Origin: Temperatibacter marinus
GTDB lineage: Bacteria > Pseudomonadota > Alphaproteobacteria > Sphingomonadales > Kordiimonadaceae
Assembly (NCBI RefSeq): GCF_031598375.1
Contig: NZ_CP123872.1
Coordinates: forward strand, 496,001 to 560,000
DNA: 64,000 nt
Reading direction: 5' to 3'
The position numbers and the translations under genes are program-made. The notes under the pieces are model-generated. The model was not told the origin of the DNA. It saw nothing but the letters and a program-made list of their open reading frames with translations, and did no database searches. This document shows positions 25,266 to 34,657 of this stretch, piece by piece (the stretch's first letter is position 1; each line of letters starts with the position of its first letter).

Positions 25266-27292
25266 TCAGCTTGCTCTTTATAAACAGACTCATCGTTGAA
25301 TTCTGTGTATTTCCAAGTTTTCTTATCCGAAGCCATAATCATCTCGTGATTATAGTATATATCATTCATCGCCTTTAACATGTCTTCATTAGCACTATTT
25401 TTGTCTCTAAAGAATGCTTCCTTAGGCTTACCGTCGATAATATTTCTACTAATCTTCACCCGCAGTTTATCATTATCAATTAATTTAATCATGGCCGCAT
25501 AATATTCTTCTATGGTCGATGCTGTTAGCCATTTTGGCTGATTAATTCGCTCTAGAAGATGGCTATCATTATAACTGTGCACTTCATCACCCTGCAAATT
25601 TACCACAGGCAGTCCTTGGATAGAGGCGTCCATGATACTGTTTGTTGCACCGAAAGGAAAAGTGCTCATAAAGATATCGCATTTGTTTAAGTTCGAAATG
25701 TAATCTTCATAGCTTGTTGTTGGAACAACCCTCGTATCAGGTATGTCTTTCTCTAATCTTTGACGAAGAGATTGAAAGAGTGCATTTTTTGCGTTCGGGA
25801 AAAAAACAAACTCCACCGGACGTTTTGATTGCTTATGCAGCTTCTTGCAAACTTCTAAAAAATCTGGCGACACTTTTCTCGACCAAGCTGGAACAGCAAT
25901 TCGAATTTTTTCAGGCTCTGGTCTGATGATATATTTATCAATTTTCAAATCTTCGCGTGCAACATGCCGGGTTGTATTAAGTCGGAAATAAACCTTTTCA
26001 GTCAGCGTTCTCTCATGACCTAGCTGCCCTTCGGCTAGAATTACATAATCCACATACTTAGATCGAGTAGAAGCAGGGTGCCCAAATGTCATCACTTGGA
26101 TAGGAGCAAGCCTGACATTTGAACAAGCAATACTCGACAACCTCATGCCGATACTTGGATAGTAAAGAATATCAGGCTTATAGCTCTTAATTTTGTCAAA
26201 AAGTGCTTTAGGGTTTTCAGAATCAAACTTTGTCGTGTCAATCTCATCGACCATATCAATGATAAGGTCATCAACACAGTTTTCCTCTATGAATAGAACT
26301 GTATGATAATTTTCTTTCAGGGCTTTAATAGAAGGCCCATAGCAACGATGCATTGCATGCTTACTATTATAAAGCTCTGCAAAGATGACGATTGTCGGTT
26401 TTTCAGGCATAGGCCTTTTAGCTGATGTCTTAAGGCCATGAATGTCAGCTTCCTTTAACCAGTTAGAGACATAATCATTTATGGCGTATTTGACATCATG
26501 TTTAAACTCGGCCTGAGCATAACTACACCCCATATAAGCTGGCCCGATAATGCCCAAGGTAGAATTAAAATAAGGCACATCACGCATGGATTGAAGCATT
26601 TTTAGCAGTTCAGTCCTCACCTCTTCAACATTTTCAGCGTATAGCATCTGTTCTGAGAGATAGCCAAGTAACAAGGAAAAGACGACCTCTTTTTGTAGCG
26701 GTCGGATAATGGGCAATAAATTTAAGGTAAGCGCATTAATTGACAAAAGGTGCAAGGCTCGGATCAGTCGATCTTTATTGATCGTATATTGCCCCACCTC
26801 ACTGTATTCTTTTACCCTTTCAATAACTATATTCGTTCCTCTATATCCTGATATTTCAAATACCTGAGAGATCGTTCTTCTATACCGGCAGAGATTGAGT
26901 AAGACAGACACTCTGGTCGGTACACTTTCATCAAAAACAAGATCGATCATCGCTTGTGCCAATCGTGTTGCTGTTGAATCTAAATAATCAGACCTTTCCA
27001 AGTAGCCTTTTTCGCCAAAATGCCAGTCATTGCCTTCAAGCTTTTTTAATATTTTTAACAGCACTGCATAAGCATCTAATGGCTTTTCTTCGCGGTGCAA
27101 TTTTTCCATATACCGAATAGCTACAATCAAACTTTCAGACTCAAGTAACCCCTTACTGACCTGCGTAACACCGTCTACCTTCTCAACCTTCTCAACATTC
27201 ACTGGAGCAGGCTTGTTCTGCGCTTGAGCAGATACTGCCTTCTGACTACCATTCTTCTTCGGTCTTGGTGGCATTTGTTTTTTACGAGCCAT
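25262..27292 (-). CDS. HMW1C-like glycosyltransferase (GT41-type, candidate protein N-glycosyltransferase)
   Basis: A 676-residue protein. Residues 1-45 are basic and rich in Lys, Gln and Pro; ~50-290 is all-alpha; the rest is a GT-B domain. The features match the HMW1C/ApNGT group: AELYNSKHAMHRCYGPS at 305-321, FGHPASTRS at 403-411, IAVPAWSRK near 465-473, and STFPFGATNSIMDA at 543-556 followed by GDEVHSYND. In characterised HMW1C enzymes these segments bind UDP-hexose and glucose is moved to Asn in the cytosol. Residues vary, so donor and acceptor may differ. It lies between two sugar aminotransferase genes, which suggests a donor made here. No signal peptide. Protein glycosylation is inferred from family, not shown. 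Confidence 0.8.
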   Translation of the reverse strand: MARKKQMPPRPKKNGSQKAVSAQAQNKPAPVNVEKVEKVDGVTQVSKGLLESESLIVAIRYMEKLHREEKPLDAYAVLLKILKKLEGNDWHFGEKGYLERSDYLDSTATRLAQAMIDLVFDESVPTRVSVLLNLCRYRRTISQVFEISGYRGTNIVIERVKEYSEVGQYTINKDRLIRALHLLSINALTLNLLPIIRPLQKEVVFSLLLGYLSEQMLYAENVEEVRTELLKMLQSMRDVPYFNSTLGIIGPAYMGCSYAQAEFKHDVKYAINDYVSNWLKEADIHGLKTSAKRPMPEKPTIVIFAELYNSKHAMHRCYGPSIKALKENYHTVLFIEENCVDDLIIDMVDEIDTTKFDSENPKALFDKIKSYKPDILYYPSIGMRLSSIACSNVRLAPIQVMTFGHPASTRSKYVDYVILAEGQLGHERTLTEKVYFRLNTTRHVAREDLKIDKYIIRPEPEKIRIAVPAWSRKVSPDFLEVCKKLHKQSKRPVEFVFFPNAKNALFQSLRQRLEKDIPDTRVVPTTSYEDYISNLNKCDIFMSTFPFGATNSIMDASIQGLPVVNLQGDEVHSYNDSHLLERINQPKWLTASTIEEYYAAMIKLIDNDKLRVKISRNIIDGKPKEAFFRDKNSANEDMLKAMNDIYYNHEMIMASDKKTWKYTEFNDESVYKEQAE

Positions 27293-27304
27293 TGATATTT
27301 CTCT

Positions 27305-28405
27305 TTACTTAATAATAGCGCAAATGTGATGAATTTGCTCATTCGTCAAAAAATTATGGAATGGGATTCCAACCAGAGAGGATTCCAAATATTCGCTCAC
27401 AGGGCATTTATCAAGCCCCTGCAGACCAACTTTTATGTAGGATTGGAAAATCTCATGTTTATGAAGCGGCGGTAAATACCACTGCCGCGTTTGAATTTTA
27501 TTCTCTATGCACGTCTTGATCACAGCCGCTGAGCGACCTTGCGTATTCACCATTAACGTTGCAGGCAGTTTATTTTTATGCGCCTGACAGTAATCCACAG
27601 TGTCTAGAGTATCAATACACTCTTTATAGAGGGCCCACCGTTGTTCCCGCTTCAATGTCACCGCATCCCAGCGCTCAAATTGAGTGAGCCCGACAATGGC
27701 AAAATATTCTGCCAATTTTGCATTAAAACCGATATCTTTAATCAATCCCTGCACAAAACCGAAATTCGAGTTGAGCTTGCTTGAAGAGGCCATAGCGTCA
27801 GAGGCCGTAACAATCAAGCCGCCTTCTCCAATGCCAAATGGCTTTGTGGCATGCATAGAGAAAACCGTCGGTATCTTTGGGGAAACCTCTTGCTGTCCTA
27901 GTGCTGCCGCACTATCAAAAAAGACTGGGATCCCAGTTCGGTCTATAAAAGCTTCCCATGCTCTACTGTCCAAGGCGTATCCAAAAGAGGCAACCGGCAT
28001 AACAGCATCAATGTCACAATAATCAAGCATCGCTTCCACGCCAGCAGGGGTTAAGGTCCATTCTTCTTCGCAGACATCTGCAATCACAGGTTCCATTTCC
28101 GACCGAATGACAGCGAGAATAGTTGCGGGGAACGTCACAGAAGGCACCATGACTTTGGCACCTTTGGGCAGGCCTGAATTTTGCAGCATAAGTTCAAGAG
28201 CGCTCGTCGCATTATTACAACTGACAACATTCAACGGGGCCCCATCTGTTGAAGAAAGGAACTGCGCCATTTTGGCTTCGAACTTTTGCACAAATGGCCC
28301 AAAATTCGTATACCATTGATTGCTATCCATCTCCGCCAAAAGGGATGTATAAGTCTCTACGCTTGGCAGATCAGGTTTCAAGCATTCTATTGCCCATTCA
28401 CTCAT
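27305..28405 (-). CDS. DegT/DnrJ/EryC1/StrS-type sugar aminotransferase
   Basis: A 366-residue PLP enzyme of the sugar aminotransferase family. It shows SCNNATSALELMLQN, PSVTFPATILAVI, and the Schiff-base lysine K188 in HATKPFGIGEGG. The segment that is EDAAQ in WecE reads FDSAAALG here: the Asp that contacts the PLP nitrogen is kept, the following Gln or His is Ala. The first gene of a minus-strand operon that continues with GT41, wecE, acyltransferase, propeller, WbqC and sulfotransferase. It is clearly different from WecE, so two different 3- or 4-amino sugars may be made. The product cannot be named from sequence. Confidence 0.85.
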   Translation of the reverse strand: MSEWAIECLKPDLPSVETYTSLLAEMDSNQWYTNFGPFVQKFEAKMAQFLSSTDGAPLNVVSCNNATSALELMLQNSGLPKGAKVMVPSVTFPATILAVIRSEMEPVIADVCEEEWTLTPAGVEAMLDYCDIDAVMPVASFGYALDSRAWEAFIDRTGIPVFFDSAAALGQQEVSPKIPTVFSMHATKPFGIGEGGLIVTASDAMASSSKLNSNFGFVQGLIKDIGFNAKLAEYFAIVGLTQFERWDAVTLKREQRWALYKECIDTLDTVDYCQAHKNKLPATLMVNTQGRSAAVIKTCIENKIQTRQWYLPPLHKHEIFQSYIKVGLQGLDKCPVSEYLESSLVGIPFHNFLTNEQIHHICAIIK

Positions 28406-28696
28406 TTAAAATTCCAGTTATTGCCTACTATTGATTAACTTATTAAAGAAACAAAAGCTCTATAACAAGAGCTATATTCAGTTTACTTGTCATAAATCCA
28501 ATAGATTGAGGAAGATGTCATTCTCCCCCTCTTAAACAAGGACTTATAAAAGCATAAAATAGTTTTCTCTTCTCTGTAATTCTTTTTGAGTATAATTATA
28601 TTTTATAGTGTATGAATAATGACATTGATTGTTCTACCCAAGCACTTTTAAGCATTTTAATGCTTAGGCAATAACAACTTAAAGACAGATGAGACC
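28406..28696. promoter_or_regulatory. Divergent promoter region with two inverted repeats
   Basis: A 291-base AT-rich gap between the minus-strand sugar operon and the plus-strand gene at 28697. AGCTCT at 28456-28461 faces AGAGCT at 28468-28473 (six-base spacer), near the sugar operon start. TAAGCAT at 28649-28655 faces ATGCTTA at 28660-28666 (four-base spacer), 31 bases before the plus-strand ATG. They could be operators or leader hairpins. I saw no gene and no clear promoter hexamers. Confidence 0.4.
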
Positions 28697-30367
28697 ATGA
28701 CTGTAGATTTTTCATTCCTCGGTAAAACTTTTGAAAACTGGATCAGCCAAAGACCTGACACAAAACTTCAGTCAGACCACCTCATCGCGAGCTCCTATTT
28801 TATAGACTTAATAAGGCATAAGAAAAAACGTACTCATTTCCATAAATTTATTCGCAAGAATTTGAAGAGTACACATTCTAATTTTTGGAAAAAATTTCTA
28901 GAAGCTTTATTTTCAGAACCCGCTGTCTCATCTCTAGTTCTCTTAGAGCTCATATTTTTATTGACTGAAAACAAGCAACTCGAAGGGAGCTTGGATACCT
29001 ACCTCTCTCTGTTGGGTAGACGATGCGAAAAATTCTCTGCGGACACTGAAGCCAACGATATTTTCCATTGGCTGTATACGGTCAATAGAGAATACCCCAA
29101 TAAAGCAAGATCTTTTTATGCCCTAATCAACAAATTACTCTCCCCACTCAAAGACATAATTCATCCGAAAAACCCCTCGAGAAAGCATTTTGTAATTGCA
29201 GTCAATCATATCCCCTGTCTCCCTGAATCAATTTTAAGAAATTCTCACCTCTTCGTCGTCTATGCATTTATTGAAGTCCTTATCGAAGCCTATGAGGGCT
29301 GCCGAATTCTTCTTGTCTTTACAGGTGAAAATCAACGAAACTCTGAATTTTTGCAGCATCCAAACTATAAAAATCCCAGCCTTGAGGACAGCCGCAAATA
29401 TTATGGGAACTCTTCGAGCCATTTTTGGGAATATCTGCCTAAGAAATGCAAAGAGAGCGTGGAGGTTTTTATTCCTTCTTCTCAGACTGGCACATACAAT
29501 TTATATAATTCGTATCAACAAATTATAGAAAAGATCGAAGCTTTTAATCCGTGCGCAATTTTTACAGCAGGCGGGGTCATGGAAGCCAAATATATCGCTC
29601 AATTATACTACAAAAAGCGACCGACAATTTTTGTACCTTTCAATCAAAACAATCAACTGTTTGCCCCCTATAAAGGGTATTTAAATTATTTTAAAAAGGA
29701 AAAGCTTGCGATCGATCCAATTGCAAGCGACCGAAAATTATTTTCCCATACGAAGGCCGTTTTCATTGATCCCCCAGAACCCATTTTACCGAAACTTGGG
29801 CGTTATAAAAAAACTGATTTTGTTGAGGGTGAAAAAGCATTTCTTCTCGTTACTGCCTTAACCAACAATCGAACCAGCAAGGCGCTAAAGGCTCATTTCA
29901 AAGAAAAAGATCTGGAGCAATTCGCCGCTATTTTTGACCAGCATCCAAACCTACACTGGCTCATTTTCGGGGAAGAAGAGGCTTCTGCTATCACGGAACT
30001 GCACCCAAAACTTCACCAATTACAAAAAGATAAGAGGCTGATCATCCGAGAAAGCGAGTCAAATTTGAGAGGAGCCTATGAGCATTGCAAGATTTACTTT
30101 AATCCTTTTGGTGCTCATGGCGGCGGGAATGGAGCAAGGATGGCAGCTCTAGAAAAATGTGCTGTCATCACCTATTCATCTAGTGACCTGGACATCTTCA
30201 CACCACAAGAGCTCATCGCACCATCTCTTCAAAACCAACTTGAAATATTACTTTCCCTGATTCAATCCGAGGAAAAACTTGCCGATTTTCAGGAGAGATG
30301 TTTTCATAAAACAGCGAATCGTAATCCAAAAAAATTCAAAGAAAATCTTAACACGCTCTTATTTTAG
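28697..30367 (+). CDS. Unknown protein with GT-B-like C-terminal half
   Basis: A 556-residue soluble protein I cannot place in a named family. The first ~170 residues are helical and basic. From ~170 it looks like two Rossmann halves: HFVIAVNHIPCLPESI, then AIFTAGGVMEAKYIAQLYY and IFVPFNQNNQLF. Later come FLLVTALTNNRTSKAL, HPNLHWLIFGEEEAS and YFNPFGAHGGGNGARMAALEKCAVI. The last resembles the donor-binding loop of GT41 and other GT-B enzymes (compare PFGATNSIMDAS in the 25262 protein). A glycosyltransferase role is likely but unproven. It opens a plus-strand run followed, 161 bases on, by two sulfotransferases and WbqC. Confidence 0.65.
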   Translation: MTVDFSFLGKTFENWISQRPDTKLQSDHLIASSYFIDLIRHKKKRTHFHKFIRKNLKSTHSNFWKKFLEALFSEPAVSSLVLLELIFLLTENKQLEGSLDTYLSLLGRRCEKFSADTEANDIFHWLYTVNREYPNKARSFYALINKLLSPLKDIIHPKNPSRKHFVIAVNHIPCLPESILRNSHLFVVYAFIEVLIEAYEGCRILLVFTGENQRNSEFLQHPNYKNPSLEDSRKYYGNSSSHFWEYLPKKCKESVEVFIPSSQTGTYNLYNSYQQIIEKIEAFNPCAIFTAGGVMEAKYIAQLYYKKRPTIFVPFNQNNQLFAPYKGYLNYFKKEKLAIDPIASDRKLFSHTKAVFIDPPEPILPKLGRYKKTDFVEGEKAFLLVTALTNNRTSKALKAHFKEKDLEQFAAIFDQHPNLHWLIFGEEEASAITELHPKLHQLQKDKRLIIRESESNLRGAYEHCKIYFNPFGAHGGGNGARMAALEKCAVITYSSSDLDIFTPQELIAPSLQNQLEILLSLIQSEEKLADFQERCFHKTANRNPKKFKENLNTLLF

Positions 30368-30528
30368 ACTTTCATTCTCATTGCTGTATCAGATGATTTC
30401 ATTTTATAAGCGCGGCTCCCGTTGAGGTGAACTTTTCTTCTTAATTCCTTCTTAACAAAGAAGGCTAAATTTCTATTGGTTTATCAAGTAAATATGCTAA
30501 ACAGCATAAAACTCATTGGGATACGAAT

Positions 30529-31389
30529 ATGACTGACTTTAATGATAAAACGCTCCTTCTTGGCATCGGCGCTCAAAAAGCAGGCACCACGTGGCTGAGT
30601 TCGTTCTTGAACGGCCACGCAGATGTCTTTATGTCGCCGATTAAAGAGCTGAATTATTGGAATATGCTCCATGTGCCTGAGATACGCCCTATCCAAGAAG
30701 CTTATTTCCTCAGTCAAATGAAGCGCATGTCAGCCGGCATCACCAGTTACAGCGAAGTGTTAAATAAAAGCCCGCGCTATAAACAATTAGTAAATTACAT
30801 CGAGCGCTTTGAGATGGCCTCAACAGATGACTATATGAATTTCTTCCAAAAACGCGTTGGCGCACAGAAAATCATGTGCGAGATCACACCTGGGTACGCA
30901 CTGCTCAGTGCCGAGCATTACGAAGAAATGTATAAATTACATCCCAGCGTTAAAATCATATTCATTATGCGCGATCCCATAGATCGCTATTGGTCTAATT
31001 TGAGATTCTACCAAAAGCTCATGAAAAATTTTGATGCTAAAGAGAATTTTGTGCGCAGGCTTTCTGACAAACCCTATTATCAGCGGACCGATTATGCGCG
31101 CACAATGGTAGAACTTGAAAAGTCTGTTCCTGCAGAAGATCGCCTCTATCTCTTTTATGAGGATCTTTTTACTCAGGCCTCCATTGACAAAGTGACACAG
31201 TTTATTGGTGTTCCTTCTGAAAAAGCTGATTTCGATCGCGAGGTGAATAAATCACCCTCCATCCCCATCTCTGAAGAAGAACAGAAGTTAGCCTACGATC
31301 AATTTGCATCTATCTATAAAAAGCTCCATGATAAATTCGAGGGCAAGCTACCGAAGCGATGGTTAGAAAATATGGAAAAATTTGGCTAA
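30529..31389 (+). CDS. Sulfotransferase (QKAGTTW loop)
   Basis: A 286-residue sulfotransferase of the common bacterial type 1/3 layout. LLGIGAQKAGTTWLSSFL has the 5' loop QKAGTTW at 16-22, KELNYW follows near 39-44, and the 3' motif RDPIDRYWS is at 148-156 after VKIIFIM. A late ...RWLENMEKFG C-terminus ends the fold. It is the intact counterpart of the truncated gene at 18698. The following gene most plausibly starts at the ATG overlapping this stop (TAATG), so the pair is coupled. Predicted cytosolic; acceptor unknown. Confidence 0.9.
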   Translation: MTDFNDKTLLLGIGAQKAGTTWLSSFLNGHADVFMSPIKELNYWNMLHVPEIRPIQEAYFLSQMKRMSAGITSYSEVLNKSPRYKQLVNYIERFEMASTDDYMNFFQKRVGAQKIMCEITPGYALLSAEHYEEMYKLHPSVKIIFIMRDPIDRYWSNLRFYQKLMKNFDAKENFVRRLSDKPYYQRTDYARTMVELEKSVPAEDRLYLFYEDLFTQASIDKVTQFIGVPSEKADFDREVNKSPSIPISEEEQKLAYDQFASIYKKLHDKFEGKLPKRWLENMEKFG

Positions 31390-32387
31390 TGACTGAAAAA
31401 AAGCGGGATATTGATATCGGCAGATCTAAAGACTTTGAGAAGGACGCAAGTCTAGAGGATGTTCTTTCAACGTTAAATACCCTCATCAAACCTCATAAAG
31501 GCTCGCAGAAAGAAAACCAGTATCCACCGATTTTTATTGTTGGTTGCCCCAGAAGTGGTTCAACGCTCTTGCTTCAATGGCTCGCGTCGCTGGGTCATTT
31601 CTCTTATCCATCAAATCTATTGGCTCGGTTTTATGCGAACCCCTATTTCGGTGGGCTGGTTCAAAATGCCCTCATCGATTATGATGAACAGAATATTTTG
31701 AACTTTGATAAATCAATCGACTATCAGTCAAATCTAGGCCGCTCCACTGGGGCATTAGCCCCCAGTGAATTCTGGTATTTTTGGCGTCAGCATTTTTCAT
31801 TGGATGAAATTAGTGTCCTAACAGAAAGTGCTAAGAAAGCGGTGGACAAGGAAAACTTTAAAGAAGCACTCGCCGGCATAGAAGAAGTATACAACAAACC
31901 AACCGTGATGAAGGCAATGATCCTAAACTGGGACATTAGCTTTTTAGCGGAGCTTGTTCCCAATGCCCTTTTTCTGAATGTTGAGCGCAGTGATTTTCAC
32001 GCAGCACAATCTTTATATTACGCACGTACGAATTTTTTCAATGACGTAAAACGGTGGTATAGCTTTAAACCGCCAGAATATGAGCAATTAAAAGAGAAAG
32101 ATCCTCTTGAACAAGTTGCGGGTCAAGTCATTCATACAAAACGGGCTGTGATTGAGGAATTAGCGAAAATTAACCCGTCAAATCAATTGACCCTCAATTA
32201 TAAAGATTTTTGCTCTGATCCCGCAGGCATTTTCCACAAGATTACCGCGAAATTGGCGCTGCTTGGCTATGATCAGGCCATGCCCTATTCTGGCCCAACA
32301 CACTATACCTACCGCGAAGAAATTAAACTTTCTACAGACCAAGAAAAGCAGCTCAACGACGCACTTGAAAAGTATCGGAATAAATAA
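31389..32387 (+). CDS. Sulfotransferase-like protein (CPRSGST loop)
   Basis: A 332-residue P-loop protein. PPIFIVGCPRSGSTLLLQWL places the loop CPRSGST at 53-59 after a ~45-residue charged N-terminal tail, the pattern of Sulfotransfer_3-type proteins. The 3' motif is diverged (LFLNVERSDFHAAQSLYYAR, around 195-215). I use ATG 31389, overlapping the previous stop as TAATG, instead of the ATG 30 bases upstream, which would cause a longer overlap without a ribosome site. It is itself followed by WbqC with a one-base overlap, so three genes form one tightly coupled unit. Less certain as a true PAPS user than its neighbours. Confidence 0.8.
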   Translation: MTEKKRDIDIGRSKDFEKDASLEDVLSTLNTLIKPHKGSQKENQYPPIFIVGCPRSGSTLLLQWLASLGHFSYPSNLLARFYANPYFGGLVQNALIDYDEQNILNFDKSIDYQSNLGRSTGALAPSEFWYFWRQHFSLDEISVLTESAKKAVDKENFKEALAGIEEVYNKPTVMKAMILNWDISFLAELVPNALFLNVERSDFHAAQSLYYARTNFFNDVKRWYSFKPPEYEQLKEKDPLEQVAGQVIHTKRAVIEELAKINPSNQLTLNYKDFCSDPAGIFHKITAKLALLGYDQAMPYSGPTHYTYREEIKLSTDQEKQLNDALEKYRNK

Positions 32388-33091
32388 TGTCTACCATCGC
32401 CATTATGCAACCCTATCTTTTCCCCTATATTGGTTATTACCATTTATTAGCTGCCGCTGAGACTTTCGTTTTTTATGATGATGTGAATTTCATGAAAGGG
32501 AGCTATATTAACCGAAATCAAATTCTCACAAAAAATGGCCCCCTCCGGTTCACTCTATCTCTAGATGGGGCGGGATCAAACAAACTGATCAATGAAATAT
32601 CTCTCAGCAATCGAAAAGATAAATGCCTCACTCAAATCGAAAACTCATACAGAAGAGCCCCATATTTTGAAGAAGCATTTGCCCTAGTGCAGCGCTGTTA
32701 TAATAGTGAAAAGCGTCAGTTAAGCGATTTTTTATTCACCTCGATCAAAACCCTGTCAGATGCTCTAGGCTTAGAAACAAAAATTCTTAGATCAACTGAA
32801 TTAGAGTATAACAGAGATCTCAAAGGACAAGACAAAGTTATCGAACTCTGTAAAATGCTTGCAGCAGAGACCTATGTGAATGCCATCGGTGGTAAAGATC
32901 TTTATGACCACGAAAGCTTCAACAAGAAAGGCCTCCAGCTGAATTTCATCAATCCAGTTCAAGAGGCCTATACACAATATCTATCGTCTGAAGACTTCGT
33001 GCCTTATATGTCTATCATTGATACCTTGATGTTTTGCGGTATAGAAAAAACAGCATCGATGATCAAAAAGAATTACACATTAGAAGCCTAA
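32387..33091 (+). CDS. WbqC-family protein
   Basis: A 234-residue WbqC-like protein: IAIMQPYLFPYIGYYHLL, YDDVNFMKGSYINRNQIL, and a C-terminal INPVQEAYTQY with SIIDTLMFCG. The same signature positions occur in the second copy at 21862, but sequence identity looks low, so this is not a recent duplicate. Its ATG overlaps the stop of the sulfotransferase-like gene by one base (TAATG). The gene converges on rfbA with a 12-base gap. Biochemical role unknown; its repeated coupling to sulfotransferases is the strongest clue. Confidence 0.9.
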   Translation: MSTIAIMQPYLFPYIGYYHLLAAAETFVFYDDVNFMKGSYINRNQILTKNGPLRFTLSLDGAGSNKLINEISLSNRKDKCLTQIENSYRRAPYFEEAFALVQRCYNSEKRQLSDFLFTSIKTLSDALGLETKILRSTELEYNRDLKGQDKVIELCKMLAAETYVNAIGGKDLYDHESFNKKGLQLNFINPVQEAYTQYLSSEDFVPYMSIIDTLMFCGIEKTASMIKKNYTLEA

Positions 33092-33103
33092 TTCTTCTCT
33101 GCA

Positions 33104-33970
33104 TTAGCTATACTTCATAATTTCCATAAGATATTCACCGTAACTATTCTTATAGCCTTTAGCCAATATTTCCAGGTCTTCCGTTGTGATAAATCCTTGT
33201 CTCCAAGCAACTTCCTCTGGGCAGGCAATTTTCAAGCCTTGACGCTGTTCAACAGTCTGAACAAAATGTGAGGCTTGGATAAGGCTATCAATCGTTCCTG
33301 TATCGAGCCAAGCAAAGCCGCGCTGCATTTTAATCACATTCAACTCACCCGCTTTTAAGTAAGCATCATTGACGGATGTAATTTCAAGCTCACCGCGGTG
33401 AGATGGCTTAACCTTCTTGGCAATGTCGACAACTTTATTATCGTAAAAATATAGTCCTGTCACAGCCAAGTTACTTTTCGGGTTTTCGGGCTTTTCTTCA
33501 ATCGAGAGAGCTTTACCTGACTCATCCATCTCCACGACACCAAAGGCTGTAGGGTCCATAACTGGATAGGCAAAGACATAGGCCCCATTCTCGACCTTAC
33601 TGGCTTTGATGAGATATTCAGAAAATCCTGCGGAATAGAAAATATTATCGCCAAGAGCGAGAGCAACTGAAGACTCCCCAATGAAGTCTTCGCCTAAAAG
33701 AAAGGCCTGCGCCAGACCTTCAGGTTTGGCCTGCTCAATATACTCAATCGTTATTCCCCATTGATGTCCGTCCCCTAATAAATCTTCATAAAGGGGCAGA
33801 TGTTGCGGCGTAGAAATAATCAAAATCTCTCTAATCCCCGCTAGCATCAATGTCGTTAGGGGATAATAAATCATTGGCTTGTCATAGACAGGCAGCAATT
33901 GTTTACTGATTGATTTTGTAATTGGATAAAGTCTTGTTCCCAGTCCACCAGCAAGGATAATACCCTTCAT
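33104..33970 (-). CDS. rfbA: Glucose-1-phosphate thymidylyltransferase
   Basis: A 288-residue nucleotidyltransferase that makes dTDP-glucose from dTTP and glucose 1-phosphate, the first step to dTDP-deoxysugars. The start [16 protein letters not shown] with [17 protein letters not shown] is the canonical RmlA nucleotide-binding stretch. Later segments [39 protein letters not shown] and [10 protein letters not shown] complete the family pattern, and the length is normal. It is distal to rfbC (78 bases between them). rfbB and rfbD are absent. Its product could feed both a rhamnose-type branch (RfbC) and the WecE branch. Confidence 0.95.
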   Translation of the reverse strand: MKGIILAGGLGTRLYPITKSISKQLLPVYDKPMIYYPLTTLMLAGIREILIISTPQHLPLYEDLLGDGHQWGITIEYIEQAKPEGLAQAFLLGEDFIGESSVALALGDNIFYSAGFSEYLIKASKVENGAYVFAYPVMDPTAFGVVEMDESGKALSIEEKPENPKSNLAVTGLYFYDNKVVDIAKKVKPSHRGELEITSVNDAYLKAGELNVIKMQRGFAWLDTGTIDSLIQASHFVQTVEQRQGLKIACPEEVAWRQGFITTEDLEILAKGYKNSYGEYLMEIMKYS

Positions 33971-34048
33971 GGTTCCACTCCATTTTCATTTTTCTAATAA
34001 ATCTATGCCTTGCATTACTATAGATGCGGTGTCCATGCCACCATAAAT

Positions 34049-34621
34049 TTAGACTTCGTAAGTAAAGGGGGAGATCAATTCCGAAAGTTTTGGATGTTTT
34101 TTGTCCTTGTCCGAAACTGTCATTTGATCAAAAGGCATAGGCCACTCAATCCCCAATTCATGATCATCATAGGCAATGCCACCATCATGGTCAGGCGAAT
34201 AAAAATTTGTTACTTTATAAACAAATTCCGTATGATCCTCTAGCGTACAGTATGCATGTGCAAACCCAGGTGGTACCCAGAGTTGAGCCCAATTTTCAGC
34301 GCTCAGTTCCACTGAAAGATGTTGTCCATAGGTGGGTGATCCGGTGCGAATGTCAACAATCACATCAAGCACACTGCCGCGCGTCACACGCACAAGTTTC
34401 CCTTGATCAAAAGGCGGGGCTTGGAAATGCAACCCGCGCATCACACCCTTATCTTTTGAATAGGCATGGTTGTCCTGAACAAAATTCAAGGGCCCCAAAT
34501 AGTCACCTAATGTCTGAGCATTAAAAGTTTCAGAGAAAAAGCCTCTTTCATCCCCAAATTTTTTGGGTTTAAAGAGATAGACACCAGGGATTTCTAATTC
34601 TTCAGCAATCATGCCATTCAC
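34049..34621 (-). CDS. rfbC: dTDP-4-dehydrorhamnose 3,5-epimerase
   Basis: A 190-residue cupin epimerase. It epimerises C3 and C5 of dTDP-4-keto-6-deoxyglucose. GVYLFKPKKFGDERGFFSET at the front, RGLHFQAPP with catalytic His65, the strand VDIRTGSPTYGQ, and VPPGFAHAY with VTNFYSPDHDGGI give the full RmlC pattern, including the C-terminal active-site Tyr in NFYSP. It lies 36 bases after the sulfotransferase at 34658 on the same strand and before rfbA. RfbD, needed to finish dTDP-L-rhamnose, is not in the window, so the branch product here is uncertain. Confidence 0.95.
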   Translation of the reverse strand: MNGMIAEELEIPGVYLFKPKKFGDERGFFSETFNAQTLGDYLGPLNFVQDNHAYSKDKGVMRGLHFQAPPFDQGKLVRVTRGSVLDVIVDIRTGSPTYGQHLSVELSAENWAQLWVPPGFAHAYCTLEDHTEFVYKVTNFYSPDHDGGIAYDDHELGIEWPMPFDQMTVSDKDKKHPKLSELISPFTYEV

Positions 34622-34657
34622 TTTCTTTGATAATCCTCAAAACTCTGACAAGGATCT

